Below are positions 33,914-45,088 of a DNA stretch of 64,000 bases, piece by piece (the first letter of the stretch is position 1; each line of letters opens with the position of its first letter). The notes below the pieces were generated by a model. The model was not told the DNA's origin and did no database searches. It saw only the letters and a list, made by a program, of their open reading frames with translations. Both the position numbers and the translations under genes were made by a program. The DNA is from Candolleomyces eurysporus (lineage: Eukaryota > Basidiomycota > Agaricomycetes > Agaricales > Psathyrellaceae), in contig JANBPK010000761.1 in NCBI GenBank assembly GCA_027579435.1, positions 37,543-101,542 of the forward strand, in the 5' to 3' direction.

Positions 33914-35429
33914 ATGGTGAGTGCATCCGGTATTTCAAAATCGTAGTGACCTCCTGAGCTCACTGCTGGTTGTGTGACTCGTCGCTGTCTATAACAGTCC
34001 AAAGAATCGTCATCTGCCGCGGAAAGCATCAAGTCGTTTGTTGCTGGTGGATTCGGAGGCGTGTGCGCCGTCGTTGTCGGTCAGTAGCATCTTCGAGCTG
34101 CAGTGTTGAGAGTGCCAGCTCACAGGCGCAGGCCATCCGTTCGACTTGACCAAGACAAGGCTGCAGACGGCGCCTGCCGGGACATACACGGGCGCAGTGG
34201 ATGTTGTGAAGAAGACGGTGGCAAAGGATGGGATCACTGGGTATGTGCTATTTCTATCTGCGCACAGTCCAATGACATCGTAACCGATCTTCTTTTTGGT
34301 AGTCTTTACCGAGGAATTGTCCCTCCCCTGCTCGGGGTCACCCCAATCTTCGCTGTGTCGTTCTGGGTACGAGATCACCCGGGCCTTCCCCCCATGCCGT
34401 AACTCACACAGACATCTCCCTTCAAGGCCTACGATGCTTCCAAAAAACTGATCCTCGCTGCGACACCTGATCGTGAATCTCAAGCACTCTCGGTACTCGA
34501 GCTCGCAGTAGCTGGCTTCCTCTCCGCGGTTCCAACCACCCTCGTGACTGCCCCTGTAGAGCGAGCCAAGGTTCTCTTGCAGGTGCGCATCTCCTCGCGC
34601 ACGTTGACTTGGTCTTCCATGCTAATTATACCCCGCTCAGGTGCAAGGTCAGGCGGGATCAGGGACCCAGTATACGGGTGTCGCCGACGTCCTGAAGCAC
34701 CTCTACAAGGAAGGAGGCATCCGAAGCATTTTCCGTGGAACAGGGGCGACCCTTGCTCGGGATGGTCCAGGAAGCGCTGCGTATGTTCAAATAACCACTC
34801 CTTCCTTTTACCAAAAATAATTCTGATAAATTTCCTTTGGCTTCCTCGTCACGCCATCGCCATGTCTTTGTTTCTATGTCGCCATATTTTAGCTACTTCG
34901 CTGCCTATGAAGTAACAAAGAAGGCTCTCACCCCAGCTGGTGCATCTCCAAGTGACCTCAACCTCCAAGCAGTCATCCTCGCCGGAGGTACTGCGGGTGT
35001 CGCGATGTGGGCTATTGCTATCCCTCCAGACGTAAGTACCCCTTCCCCCCCNTCCGATAATAATGCGCACGTTTGCTAACACCCCCTTCCCTCTCTCTTT
35101 CTTTAGGTTCTGAAATCGAGAATTCAGTCCGCCGCTCCCGGAACCTACTCTGGAATCTTGGATTGCGCCCGCAAGACGATCGCCCACGATGGTGTGGCTG
35201 CGCTCTGGAAGGGCTTCGGACCTGCCATGGCCAGGGTGCGTCATTTTCAAATTGAGCGTTAATCGCTATTCAATAGCTGACTTTTGCATTCCAGGCTTTC
35301 CCCGCCAACGCTGCCACATTCGTAAGTTCCATCCTTGTCGCATATTAAAATCTGCGACTAATAATTTTTTTTTGTTTTACCTAGCTCGGAGTCGAAGCCT
35401 CTCGCAAGGTTTTGGATGGATTATTCTGA
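33914..35429 (+). CDS. Mitochondrial carnitine/acylcarnitine carrier
   Basis: This inner-membrane carrier exchanges acylcarnitine for carnitine and links peroxisomal and cytosolic acyl units to mitochondria. The first coding exon is only the ATG (33914-33916), followed directly by GTGAGTGC. Three carrier repeats are visible: [29 protein letters not shown], then ELAVAGFLSAVPTTLVTAPVERAKVLLQ, then [31 protein letters not shown]. Repeat ends are LYRGIVPPLLGVTP, IFRGTGATLARDGPGSAAYF and LWKGFGPAMARAF. The PAPVERxK-like second signature and RDGPGSA are typical of CACT. A 27-nt exon (AFPANAATF) precedes the last exon, which ends VLDGLF. Confidence 0.92.
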
Positions 35430-35624
35430 GTCTATTGAATTTGGTGATGCACGGTATCTTATACATGATATATACGGGTACACTGCGTAGTTAGATGCTT
35501 TGTTTCGAGAGGGCTTAAATTAATTGTAAAAATACCCAGCAAAAGGTTTAAGAAAGCCGAGAAAATGACTTGCTACTTCTAGAAAACAGAACCGTCCAAA
35601 TCTATCCCAATAAACAAGATTCGA

Positions 35625-37593
35625 TTACTTCCAAGCAGAAGGTATTTTGGTAATAACATCAGCCCACTCCCCGAGTCGGCCATGTTCCCAATCCTCGATG
35701 AACGAGAGTCCATCGCTCCCACGACGACCCTGCTCAATCTTCAGCCGCTTCTCACCATCCGACCAGAATAACACCCAATCACCCATCCGAAGATGTCCAG
35801 TACTGCGCTCAAAATACCACTTGTTTACGGGATTGTTGGAGCGACTTCGCCAAACCAAATCTCGTCCTTCTCCCACTCCACCTTTGCCTCCGTTTGGATT
35901 GGCAGCGAACGGGTGACCCAATCCATAGGATTCGTCATGGAGCGCAACCCACAAAAAGTCGACGGTCCCATCTCCCTGATGACTCGGGAGAACAGCAAAC
36001 TTGTCCAAATAGGATATCGGTTGCGATGAGCTCGGGGAAGGTTCATTCGTCACAATAGCTGTGCCTGCGTAGTCGCCGACAATGATGACGAAGTCGAGCG
36101 TAGCTTCCAGTCTCTTGTAAAACGCGTCTTGATCGAGTACCCGTCTGAAAGACTGCTCGAGGAGGGCAGTCATCTTGGTTTTGTCGATGTCGGCAACCGA
36201 TCGAATAACTTGAACAGGCAGTCCTCGTCGCAAGAGAGTCGGGGTATGTGGGGTAAGCTTCGAATTCCCCTGAAGCAATGCATGGGGAAGGCTGGAGCTG
36301 ACGGCGGGTTTGTTGGTTATGAGATTTCCAATCATAGAGCTGGGTGACTTGTGGGAAACCATTATGGCTGAAGAAGTCGAAGGCATATAAGTTAGGCAAG
36401 TGCGGGCCAGTGCAAGGTCCGAAAGTGCAGTCGGATGGGTAGACTTCCATCGTGGATCGAACGTTTCGAGAATGTGTTCGTACTCTTGATTGAGATTGAT
36501 GAGAAGATGAGGATATCCAGAACGTGCGTAGGAGGGTATTCCGCCATGACGGTTGATAATCATGAGACGCAGGGGGGGTAAGGTCGACGGCGTTTGGGTC
36601 TGTGCTTCCGTCTTCGTTCTCTTCGCGGGACGAGTTTTCTAGAGCAGCGGCTTCGGTCATGCTGCAGGCAAGCCCCGCAATGAGGTCGTTCGCGTCGACA
36701 CGAACCGACCGGCAGAACGAGTCCAGAGCGAAAGGAGCAACAACGGGAATTTCTCCAGCGCGGAGGGACGATCGAATGGGTGTAAGATCCTGGGGATAGG
36801 CGTGCGTCTCTGGTGAGATGAAGCCCGGGTCAGAATTGGATTCCGCGGCGCTACCGGGTTTGGGACCCAATCGCGCTACGGCCCCCNATGACTGGTCGAG
36901 TACGCGCCCCCTGCTTTTCCAAGCTGGTAACAACGCGCATGACTTCGTCGATGATGCGTGCCCGCTCGTCGAGATCGCCTTTGTGTCGATCATCAGTTTC
37001 AACGACAATGACACTGACAAGGCCGAGTTTCCCGAGATAGACCAGACCCTTTGTGATGCTGTCCAGCTGCACATCAGTGAAAGGACCCTGGAGCTTGACA
37101 AGGGACGTTCGCCGGTAGATAGGGTTGAGGATGGAATGGATGACTGGGCTTGGGGTCAGAGCATGCTCTGTGGCGTCGATTTTGGTGTGAGTCGAGGTTT
37201 TGGGGAGAGGCGGCGGAGGTATTATTAGTTCAGGCGTTTGGGTAGGGGGCTTGGCTTGTGGTTTTTTGGGGGAGATGCCGAAGGAGGCGAGGTAGGAACG
37301 TGTATCGCGCAGAGATGGGTTCGCCCGCAAGATCGACAAAATGAAGTCCTGAACGACGATGAGCATGCTAGACAACATAAAGTTATTCCCATGAACCTAC
37401 GTTATCCGAGGGCGGGGCAATGTCTGCTGGTGGGTCTACAGGACTGGTATTATTCCTGAGACTACGGATGGTCTGAACAGCAAACAGTGAGCAGAGGCCG
37501 TCGTTGGAGCTGTAAACGACGTACGGCGTAGAAGGCCTTGAAGGTCTGGGAGCGTGCCTTTGTGAGGGGGCTGAGGGAGGATTGGGGAATCAT
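35625..37593 (-). CDS. ARG2: N-acetylglutamate synthase, mitochondrial (fungal Arg2 type)
   Basis: The enzyme makes N-acetylglutamate from acetyl-CoA and glutamate, the first step of arginine synthesis. ATG 37593 gives MIPQSSLSPLTKARSQTFKA, a basic mitochondrial presequence; two introns then lead to DFILSILRANPSLRDTRSYL. The degenerate kinase-like domain includes LVKLQGPFTDVQLDSITKGL and LRLMIINRHGGIPSYARSG. The C-terminal acetyltransferase domain has TLDFVIIVGDYAGTAIVTNE, YLDKFAVLPSHQGDGTVDFL, VWRSRSNNPVNKWYFERSTG and WVLFWSDGEKRL, and the protein ends ITKIPSAWK at 35625. One N (36886) lies near an exon border. The start choice is supported by the presequence and Arg2-like N-terminus. Confidence 0.9.
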
Positions 37594-37643
37594 TTTGGCG
37601 AGGGGGATGGGGGAGGAGGAGAATGGGGGGCTGCTAGAGTCAT
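37590..37643 (-). promoter_or_regulatory. Proline-rich upstream ORF overlapping the ARG2 start
   Basis: A 17-codon upstream ORF (MTLAAPHSPPPPSPSPK, then stop) begins at ATG 37643. Its stop codon TGA overlaps the main ATG in the sequence AAAATGATT, so the two frames meet as ATGA. Such overlap suggests termination-reinitiation or translational damping of ARG2. The proline-rich peptide could stall ribosomes. The transcript start is unknown, so whether the upstream ATG is in the mRNA is not shown. Confidence 0.5.
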
Positions 37644-38167
37644 GGAGGAAGAGAGGACGTTTTAAAGAAACCCGAGTCGAGGCTGCTGTGTGCTGAAAAT
37701 CGAATGGCGCCTGATTGCACGCGCTATCAGATAAGATGGCAACCCGGCAAGATCTCCCGATTACGGCCGATCTCTGAGCATCTCGTCTCCCAAAGCCAAA
37801 ACACCGCAGTTCTATACCTGACTCTCTTCCATCTCGCTATTTACAGCTGGAGCTCTCATTGCTGCGCCGAGGTATATACGCCCGTATATTCAGGGTAGCT
37901 AAAACATCTCCTACATCGCTACATTTATCCCTCATTTGCGTCACCCTCTCGGCTAATTGTTCAACTGACCACGGTGCAACTTGGGCATTGGGCAATCTAG
38001 ACATGCTTTCGAACCATCTCGCATAGGCAATATTGTTCCGTACCGCCAGGAGCGCCGAGCGTGTCCCCAACGTGGACATGTCTGACTCGTATGACATTTC
38101 ACACCTTTCGCACACCAGCGGTTTGGTATNGACACTGTCGCAGTAGGCGCGCGCCTGTATCCGCCCG
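37644..38167. other. Intergenic: ARG2 5' flank up to the array border
   Basis: These bases hold the ARG2 promoter and the unique sequence left of the tandem array. One open frame (37837-38115, minus) could encode 92 residues beginning MCERCEMSYESDMSTLGTRS. It has no recognisable domain, and I cannot tell a small gene from chance or a decayed remnant. The stretch from about 37870 to 38170 carries one N (38130). Confidence 0.4.
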
Positions 38168-38172
38168 CGCTG

Positions 38173-40018
38173 TTAAAAGCTCAGAACAATATATTTGCGC
38201 TTTGCGTTCTTCTCCCACTGGTCAGCATATAAAGTAGGTGTGTAGACAAAGCGAGACAACTCACATCTACGATGACAATGCTGTCCTCACTGCACATAAC
38301 TGCACATGTGTGATCATGTCCCGTTGTCAGTGGAGCATCCAATTCCACAGACTTGTATCGAAACGGATATGTCGTTGTCACTTCTTTGTCGAAGATCGTG
38401 CCAGAGGGTATTATTGAGGCGCCGAGATGATACATCGCCTCCGGAGACTTCATATCACTGAGCGAGGCTGCAGCTCTGATGATGTTTTCTTCCTCGACAT
38501 CCACCTTTCCTCGGCGCACTGGGAGATCGGCAAAGTCGTAGACCCGGCACCAAGCTTTTGTATCTCCTTGTTCAGGCTGCTCCAGTCCGATATACCTCGT
38601 TCCATACACGAAGCACACCCAGACATGTGAACGCGGGTGGTTCGAGACCATCATCCGTGTGCCATCTGGTCCCCAGGCATTCCAGGGCACATCGTAGGTT
38701 CCGTCGCTTCCATGGCCAGCTCTCTCGGCCGATTGGACGACATCGAGCAGAGTCTTGGTAGGCACGAAAAGCACCAGCGATTGTATTTGACTATTACTGA
38801 CTTGAAGCCATAAAGTGACCAAGTAGATTCGGTTGTTCCTGGATAGATGGAAAGGTACCTGTAAGGTGGGGTCCGGTGAGAATGAGGGCGAAGGATCTGC
38901 TCGGATTTCCATATGCAAGAATATGGCCGAATCATGGAATCGGGGATACTGGAATAAAAATCCTGACTGCAAAGTCTGTATGGTTTGCGCGGTCCCGGAG
39001 CTTTGTTTGCAGTCTATGACCACAAGGTGCGGATCGACCTCTGAATCATAGCTGTCCTGGTCAAGTATACAGAACAGAACATGTCGCTCCGATAGAAATG
39101 TGAACGATATCAATCCGTCCCCAACTATATGCTATCATGGGCTGAGTTACTTTGCTTATGTTTAAAAGTCGACAAAAGCTTACCAGCTTTAGCTGCCCAC
39201 ATTTCCAGTCCCAGACCAAAAACTCGTTCCCGCCAGGACGACCGCAAGTGATTAAGAGCCCGATAAAGTCCCCAGAGATCTGGATAGTGTATGATATCTC
39301 CATGTCTCTTGATTTTTGTAAATGGGGTATATCTGCTCCACCCTTTGCGAGGGGGTGAGGGGATCCAGGCGACTTCTCCAACGACAAGAGATGCAAGCGA
39401 TGCATGTGGTCTGCGTTCGGTCCGTCCCTATACAAGGTGAGCATTTATGGAACCCGAATGTGTGTAGGAAGCGCCACACGTACCACCTGGGTTTCTCGAT
39501 CAGAACCAAAAGGTCCTGTCCATGATCCATTGTAAAGTCACGGTACTCAAATCCCGGACTGTCCACTGTCCAAGTCTTCTCCTCGATGCCACGGAGCACG
39601 GAAGGAAGCCTGGTGAACGTGAATCCTCCTTCATGTGTGTTTTGCCCTAGGACGCCTCCGTATAGCTCCCACAATCCACTGCGCATCATCGGAACCTCGA
39701 TCTCCTTCGACCACTTGAGCTGATTCCAAGCGGATGTGTATTGCTTCAACGCTTCATGGCGTTGCGTCAACGACCCTCCTGTTGGAGGACCATCCTCCAA
39801 TCCAGCAGAAGCAAGGTCAAGTTGATATTGCAAGTTCGGGTCTCGATCGATGATGTCTCTGAACCGAGAGCAGACCTTCAAAATGGCTGTAGGTCAGTCT
39901 CAAGATAGCTTCAAAGGGATGCGGTACAGACCCCTCTGCATGACACAAGCGACCTGTAGTCCAAAAATCTCAGAAATTCTGGCTGTAATTCGGGGGGAAG
40001 GGACAGGATGGACGACAT
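38173..40018 (-). CDS. F-box protein, copy A
   Basis: ATG 40018 opens an F-box (MSSILSLPPELQPEFLRFLD, YRSLVSCRG) that splices into VCSRFRDIIDRDPNLQYQLD, the usual F-box followed by an agaric-type linker. F-box proteins choose substrates for SCF ubiquitin ligases. The rest is a beta-strand-rich repeat region that resembles a propeller without clear WD signatures (DMEISYTIQISGDFIGLLIT, FLVWDWKCGQLKL, DGLISFTFLSERHVLFCILD, DSIVIVD). The tail after the last intron is WEKNAKRKYIVLSF. All splice joints keep the frame, so the copy looks functional. It differs from copy B mostly in the C-terminal half and shares its N-terminal half. Confidence 0.82.
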
Positions 40019-40149
40019 GGTGAGAGAGAGGAATGACGTGATTGGTTGGCCATGGGCTGGGCAACTCCAATAGGCGTCAATTGAAATCTGCTTACATGAT
40101 CTCAATTTCCTATTATCTGCGGCCTGTAGTACCTTGTCCGCCGCGAGTT
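40019..40149. promoter_or_regulatory. Bidirectional promoter, unit 1 copy
   Basis: This is the duplicated divergent promoter. It has TGACGTGATTGG at 40034-40045 (a CRE-like TGACGT next to an inverted CCAAT box) and a forward CCAAT at 40067-40071. The layout is the same in all three units. In this unit the plus-strand gene it once drove is broken. Confidence 0.55.
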
Positions 40150-40707
40150 TACTAAAGGCTTCTTTCAAGCTCTATCAAAATGATATGGTTCAGAGATGAG
40201 ATTCGTCGGATGGTCCTTATGCTGTCGTTCTTGTGGGTGCTCATCCCCCTCAGCACCAACCACACCCGATTGAATTAGCCTTCAGAGATGCTAGCACGAT
40301 CCAGAGGATATCCCGCCACAAGCAAGCGTAGCTGACCCTCTCCTCTGATGCACGGCGAAGTGGGAGTCACATACATTGACCATGCCCAAGGAAACGAAAT
40401 ACTACCCGAGTCCCAGTTCAGGCTCATGGACAGATGCTTGCAGCCAGGAGACTACTGCAAGCGCTCCAACGATGATATGCGTTCTGGTGTCGTCCTTAAT
40501 GTGCATATTCGGGGTCGGCCTATCAGCCTGTCGATGGTTGGAAAACTTCTAGCGACCTTCAAGACAAGTACGATGGAGAAACAGGAGACTACGTCGTCTA
40601 CGACTCGGATGACTGGGTTAGCCAGGTAGGTCTATTTTTTNATTCATTGGGCTAAGGGGTCATGCCAATTTATCGTCTCCGGCGAGGATCACTGAGGTTT
40701 GTCATTT
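40150..40707 (+). pseudogene. Truncated UBE2O 5' fragment, unit 1
   Basis: This stretch aligns with the beginning of the intact UBE2O gene (45224 onward) but ends at an abrupt junction near 40707. It has lost the segment with the start codon and first intron. Reading in the E2 frame, the coding stretch around 40335 meets a TGA where the intact copy reads [11 protein letters not shown] deletion removes about 18 bases within the [16 protein letters not shown] part. It retains [17 protein letters not shown]. It cannot encode an E2 and has no catalytic domain. One N lies near 40641. Confidence 0.85.
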
Positions 40708-40713
40708 ACGCTG

Positions 40714-42560
40714 TTAAAAGCTCAGAACGATGTATTTGCCCTTTGCGCTCTTCTGCCACTGGTTAGCATATAAAGTAGGTGTGTAGACAAAGCGAGACAA
40801 CTCACATCTAGGACGACAATGCTGTCCTCACTGCACATAACTGCACATGTGCGCTCATGTCCCGTTGTCAGTGGAACATCCAATTCCACAGACTTGTATC
40901 GAAACGGATATGTCGTTGTCACTTTGACCTTGAAGATCTTGCCAGCCTTTATTACTGAGGCGCCGATATGATACACCGCCTCCGGGGACTTCTTATCGCT
41001 GAGCGAGGCTGGGGCTCTGATGATGTTCTCTTCCTTGACATCCACTTTTCCTCGGCGCACTGGGAGATCAGAAAAGTCGTAGACGCGGCACCAAGCTTTT
41101 GTATCTCCCTGTTGAGGCCGCTCCAGTCCGATATACCTCGTTCCATAAACGAAGCACACCCAGACACGTGAACGCGGGTGGTTCGAGACCATCATCCGTG
41201 TGCCATCTGGTCCCCAGGCATCCCAGGGCACATTGTAGGTTCCGTCGCTTCCATGGCCAGCTCTCTCGGCCGATTGGACGACATCGAGCAGAGTCTTGGT
41301 GGGCACGAAAAGCACCAGCGATTGTATTTGACTAATACCGACTCGAAGCCATAAAGTGACCAAGTAGATTCGGTTGTTCCTGGATAGGTGGAAAGGTACC
41401 GGTAAGCTGGGGTCTGGTGAGAATGAGGGTGAAGGATCTGCTCGGATTTCCATACGCAAGAATACGACCGAACGATGGAATCGAGGATACTGGAATAAAA
41501 ATCCTGACTGCAAACTCTGTATGTTTTGCGCGGTCCCGGAGCTTTGTCTGCAGTCCATGACCACAAGGTGCGGGTAGACCCCTGAATTATAGCTGTTGTG
41601 GTCAAAGATACAGAACAGAACATGTCGCTCCGATAGAAATGTGAACGATATCAATCCGTCCCCAACTATATGCTATCATGGGCTAAGTTACTTTGCTTAT
41701 GTTTAAAGGTCGACAAAACGCTTACCAGCTTTAGCTGCCCACATTTCCAGTCCCAGACCAAAAACTCGTTCCCGCCAGGACGACCGCAAGTGATTAGGAG
41801 CCCGATTAAGTCCCCAGAGATTTGGATAGTGTATGATATCTCCATGTCTCTTAATTCTTGTAAATGGGGTATATCTGCTCCACCCTTCGCGAGGGGGTGA
41901 GGGGATCCAGGCGACTTCTCCAACGACAAGAGATGCAAGCGATGCATGTGGTCTGCATTCGGTCCGTCCCTATACAAGGTGAGTATTTATGGAACCCGAA
42001 TGTGTGTAGGAAGCGCCACACGTACCACCTGGGTTTCTCGATCAGAACCAAAAGGTCCTGTCCATGATCCATTGTAAAGTCACGGTACTCAAATCCCGGA
42101 CTGTCCACTGTCCAAGTCTTCTCCTCGATGCCACGGAGCACGGAAGGAAGCCTGGTGAACGTGAATCCTCCTTCATGCGTGTTTTGCCCTAGGACGCCTC
42201 CGTATAGCTCCCACAATCCACTGCGCATCATCGGAACCTCGATCTCCTTCGACCACTTGAGCTGATTCCAAGCGGATGTGTATTGCTTCAGCGCTTCATG
42301 GCGTTGCGTCAATGACCCTCCTGTTGGAGGACCATCCTCCAATCCAGCAGAAGCAAGGTCAAGTTGGTATTGCAAGTTCGGGTCTCTATCGATGATGTCT
42401 CTGAACTGAGAGCAGACCTTTAAAATGGTTGTAGGTCAGTGTCAAGACAGCTTCAAATAGATGCAATACAGACCCCTCTGCATGACACAAGCGACCTGAA
42501 GTCCAAAAATCTCAGAAATTCTGGCTGTAATTCGGGGGGAAGGGACAGGATGGACGACAT
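40714..42560 (-). CDS. F-box protein, copy B (mosaic)
   Basis: This gene has the same plan as copy A: F-box exon from ATG 42560, linker, strand-rich body and end WQKSAKGKYIVLSF at 40714. The frame is intact across all introns. Its N-terminal half matches copy A (EIEVPMMRSGLWELYGG) while its C-terminal half matches copy C (KKSPEAVYHIGASVIKAGKI, ELDVPLTTGHERT). The switch occurs near 41,865, where TTAATTCTTG is C-like and the adjacent GGGGTATATC is A-like. This points to recombination within the array. Confidence 0.82.
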
Positions 42561-42680
42561 GGTGAGAGAAGAATGACGTGATTGGTTGAGCTGGGCAGCT
42601 CCAATAGGCGTCAATTGAAATCTGCTTACATGATCTCAATTTCCTATTATCTGCGGTCTGTACCTTGACCGCCGCGAGTA
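42561..42680. promoter_or_regulatory. Bidirectional promoter, unit 2 copy
   Basis: The same elements are present: TGACGTGATTGG at 42574-42585 and CCAAT at 42601-42605, upstream of F-box copy B. The plus-strand side again faces only a UBE2O fragment. Confidence 0.55.
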
Positions 42681-43235
42681 GGCTCTTCTATCGAAATGAC
42701 ATCGTTCAGAGATTATATTCGTCGGATGGTCCTTATGCTATCGTTCTTGTGGGTGCTCATCCCGTTCAGCACGGACTACACCCAATTGAATTAGCCTTCA
42801 GAGATGCTGGCACGATCCAGAGGATATCCCGCCACAAGCAAGCATAGCTGACCCTCTCCTCCGTCCTCTGACGCAAGGCGAAGTGGGAGTCACATACGTC
42901 GACCATGCTTAAGGAAACGAATACTACTCGAGTCCCGATTCAGGCTCATGGACAGATGCTTGCAGCCAGGAGACTACTGCAAGCGCTCCATTGACGATAT
43001 GCGTTCTGGTGTCGTCCTTAATGTGCATATTCGGGGTCGGCTCGTTCACGCTATCAGCAACGAACCTGTCGATGGTTGGAAAAATTCTAGCGACCTTCAA
43101 GACAAGCATGGTGGAGAAACAGGGGACTACGTCATCGACGATGACTGGGTTGGCCAGGTGGGTCTATTTATTCATTGGGCTAAGGGGTCATACTAAGTAA
43201 TTGTCTCCGGCGAAGATCATTGAGGTTTGCCATTT
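42660..43235 (+). pseudogene. Truncated UBE2O 5' fragment, unit 2
   Basis: This fragment resembles unit 3 more than unit 1 (it keeps the [16 protein letters not shown] stretch). The start-codon segment is absent. In the E2 frame, DHAQGNE of the intact gene becomes DHA followed by a TAA at about 42909, and one base is lost nearby. The fragment ends at the same place in the UBE2O intron as unit 1 (about 43235), then joins the F-box copy C tail. It is non-functional as an E2. Confidence 0.85.
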
Positions 43236-43241
43236 GCGCTA

Positions 43242-45088
43242 TTAAAAGCTCAGAACAATGAATTTGCTTTTTGCGCTCTCCTGCCGCTGGTTAGCATGTA
43301 AAGTAGGTGTGTAGACAAAGCGAGACAACTCACATCTACGATGACGATGCCGTCCTCACTGCACATAACTGCACATGTGCGCTCATGTCCCGTTGTCAGT
43401 GGAACATCCAATTCCACAGACTTGTATCGAAACGGATATGTCGTTGTCACTTTGACCTTGAAGATCTTGCCAGCCTTTATTACTGAGGCGCCGATATGAT
43501 ACACCGCCTCCGGGGACTTCTTATCGCTGAGCGAGGCTGGGGCTCTGATGATGTTCTCTTCCTTGACATCCACTTTTCCTCGGCGCACTGGGAGATCAGA
43601 AAAGTCGTAGACGCGGCACCAAGCTTTTGTATCTCCCTGTTGAGGCCGCTCCAGTCCGATATACCTCGTTCCATAAACGAAGCACACCCAGACACGTGAA
43701 CGCGGGTGGTTCGGGACCATCATCCGTGTGCCATCTGGTCCCCAGGCATCCCAGGGCACATAGTAGGCCCCGTCCCTTCCATGGCCAGCTCTCTCGGCCG
43801 ATTGGACGACATCGAGCAGAGTCTTGGTGGGCACGAAAAGCACCAGCGATTGTATTTGATTATTACCGACTCGAAGCCATAAAGTGACCAAGTAGATTCG
43901 GTTGTTCCTGGATAGGTGGAAAGGTACCGGTAAGCTGGGGTCTGGTGAGAATGAGGGTGAAGGATCTGCTCGGATTTCCATACGCAAGAATACGGCCGAA
44001 CGACGGAATCGAGGATATTGGAATAAAAATCCTGACCGCAAAGTATATATGTTTTGCGCGGTCCCGGAGCTTTGTCCGCAGTCCATGACCACAAGGTGCG
44101 GGTAGATCCCTGAATTATAGCTGTACTGGTCAAAGATACAGAACAGAACATGTCGCTCCGATAGAAATGTGAACGATATCAATCCGTCCCCAACTATATG
44201 CTATCATGGGCTGAGTCACTTTGCTGATGTTTAAAGGTCGACAAAAAGCTTACCAGCTTTAACTGCCCACATTTCCAGTCCCAGACCAAAAACTCGTTCC
44301 CGCCAGGACGACCGCAAGTGACTAGGAGCCCGATTAAGTCCCCAGAGATCTGGATAGTGTATGATATCTCCATGTCTCTTAATTCTTGTAAATGGGGTAG
44401 ATCTGCTCCACCCTTTGCGAGGGGGTGAGGAGATCCAGGCGACTTCTGCAACGACAAGAGATGCAAGCGATGCATATGGTCTGCGGTAGGTCCGTCCCTA
44501 TACGAGGTGAGCGTTTATGGAACCCGAGTGTATATAGGCAACGCCACACGTACCACCTGGGTTTCTCGATCAGAACCAAAAGGTCCTGTCCATGATCCAT
44601 TGTAAAGTCACTGATCTCAAATCCCGGATTGTCCACTGTCCAAGTCTCCTCCTCGATGCCACGGAGCACAGAAGGAAGCCTGGTGAACGTGAATCCTCCT
44701 TCATGCGTGTTTTGCCCTAGGACGCCCCCGAACAGCTCCCATACTACACCAGGTATTAACGGAACCTCGATCTGCTTCGACCACTTGAGCTGATTCCAAG
44801 CGGATATATATTGCCTCAGCGCTTCGTGGCGCTGCGTCAACGACCCTCCTGTTGGAGGACCATCTTCCAGTCCAGCGGAAGCAAGGTCAAGTTGATATTG
44901 CAAGTTCGGGTCTCGATCGATGACGTCTCTGAACTGAGAGCAGACCTTCAAAATGGCTGCAGGTCAGTGTAAAGTTGGCTTCATAGGGATGCGATACAGA
45001 CCCTTCTGCATGATACAAGCGACTTGTAGTCCAAAAATCTCAGAAATTCTGGCTGTAATTCGGGGGGAAGGGACAAGATGGACGACAT
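43242..45088 (-). CDS. F-box protein, copy C
   Basis: This is the copy next to the intact UBE2O gene, so it is the likely ancestral one. ATG 45088 opens the F-box exon, and an intron ending at GGCTGCAG... or TTTTGAAG leads to VCSQFRDVIDRDPNLQYQLD. It has divergent N-terminal residues (QIEVPLIPGVVWELFGG) compared with A and B, and the C-terminus WQRQESAKSKFIVLSF ends at 43242. No stop or shift breaks the frame. The body is the same strand-rich region. Substrates are unknown. Confidence 0.82.
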
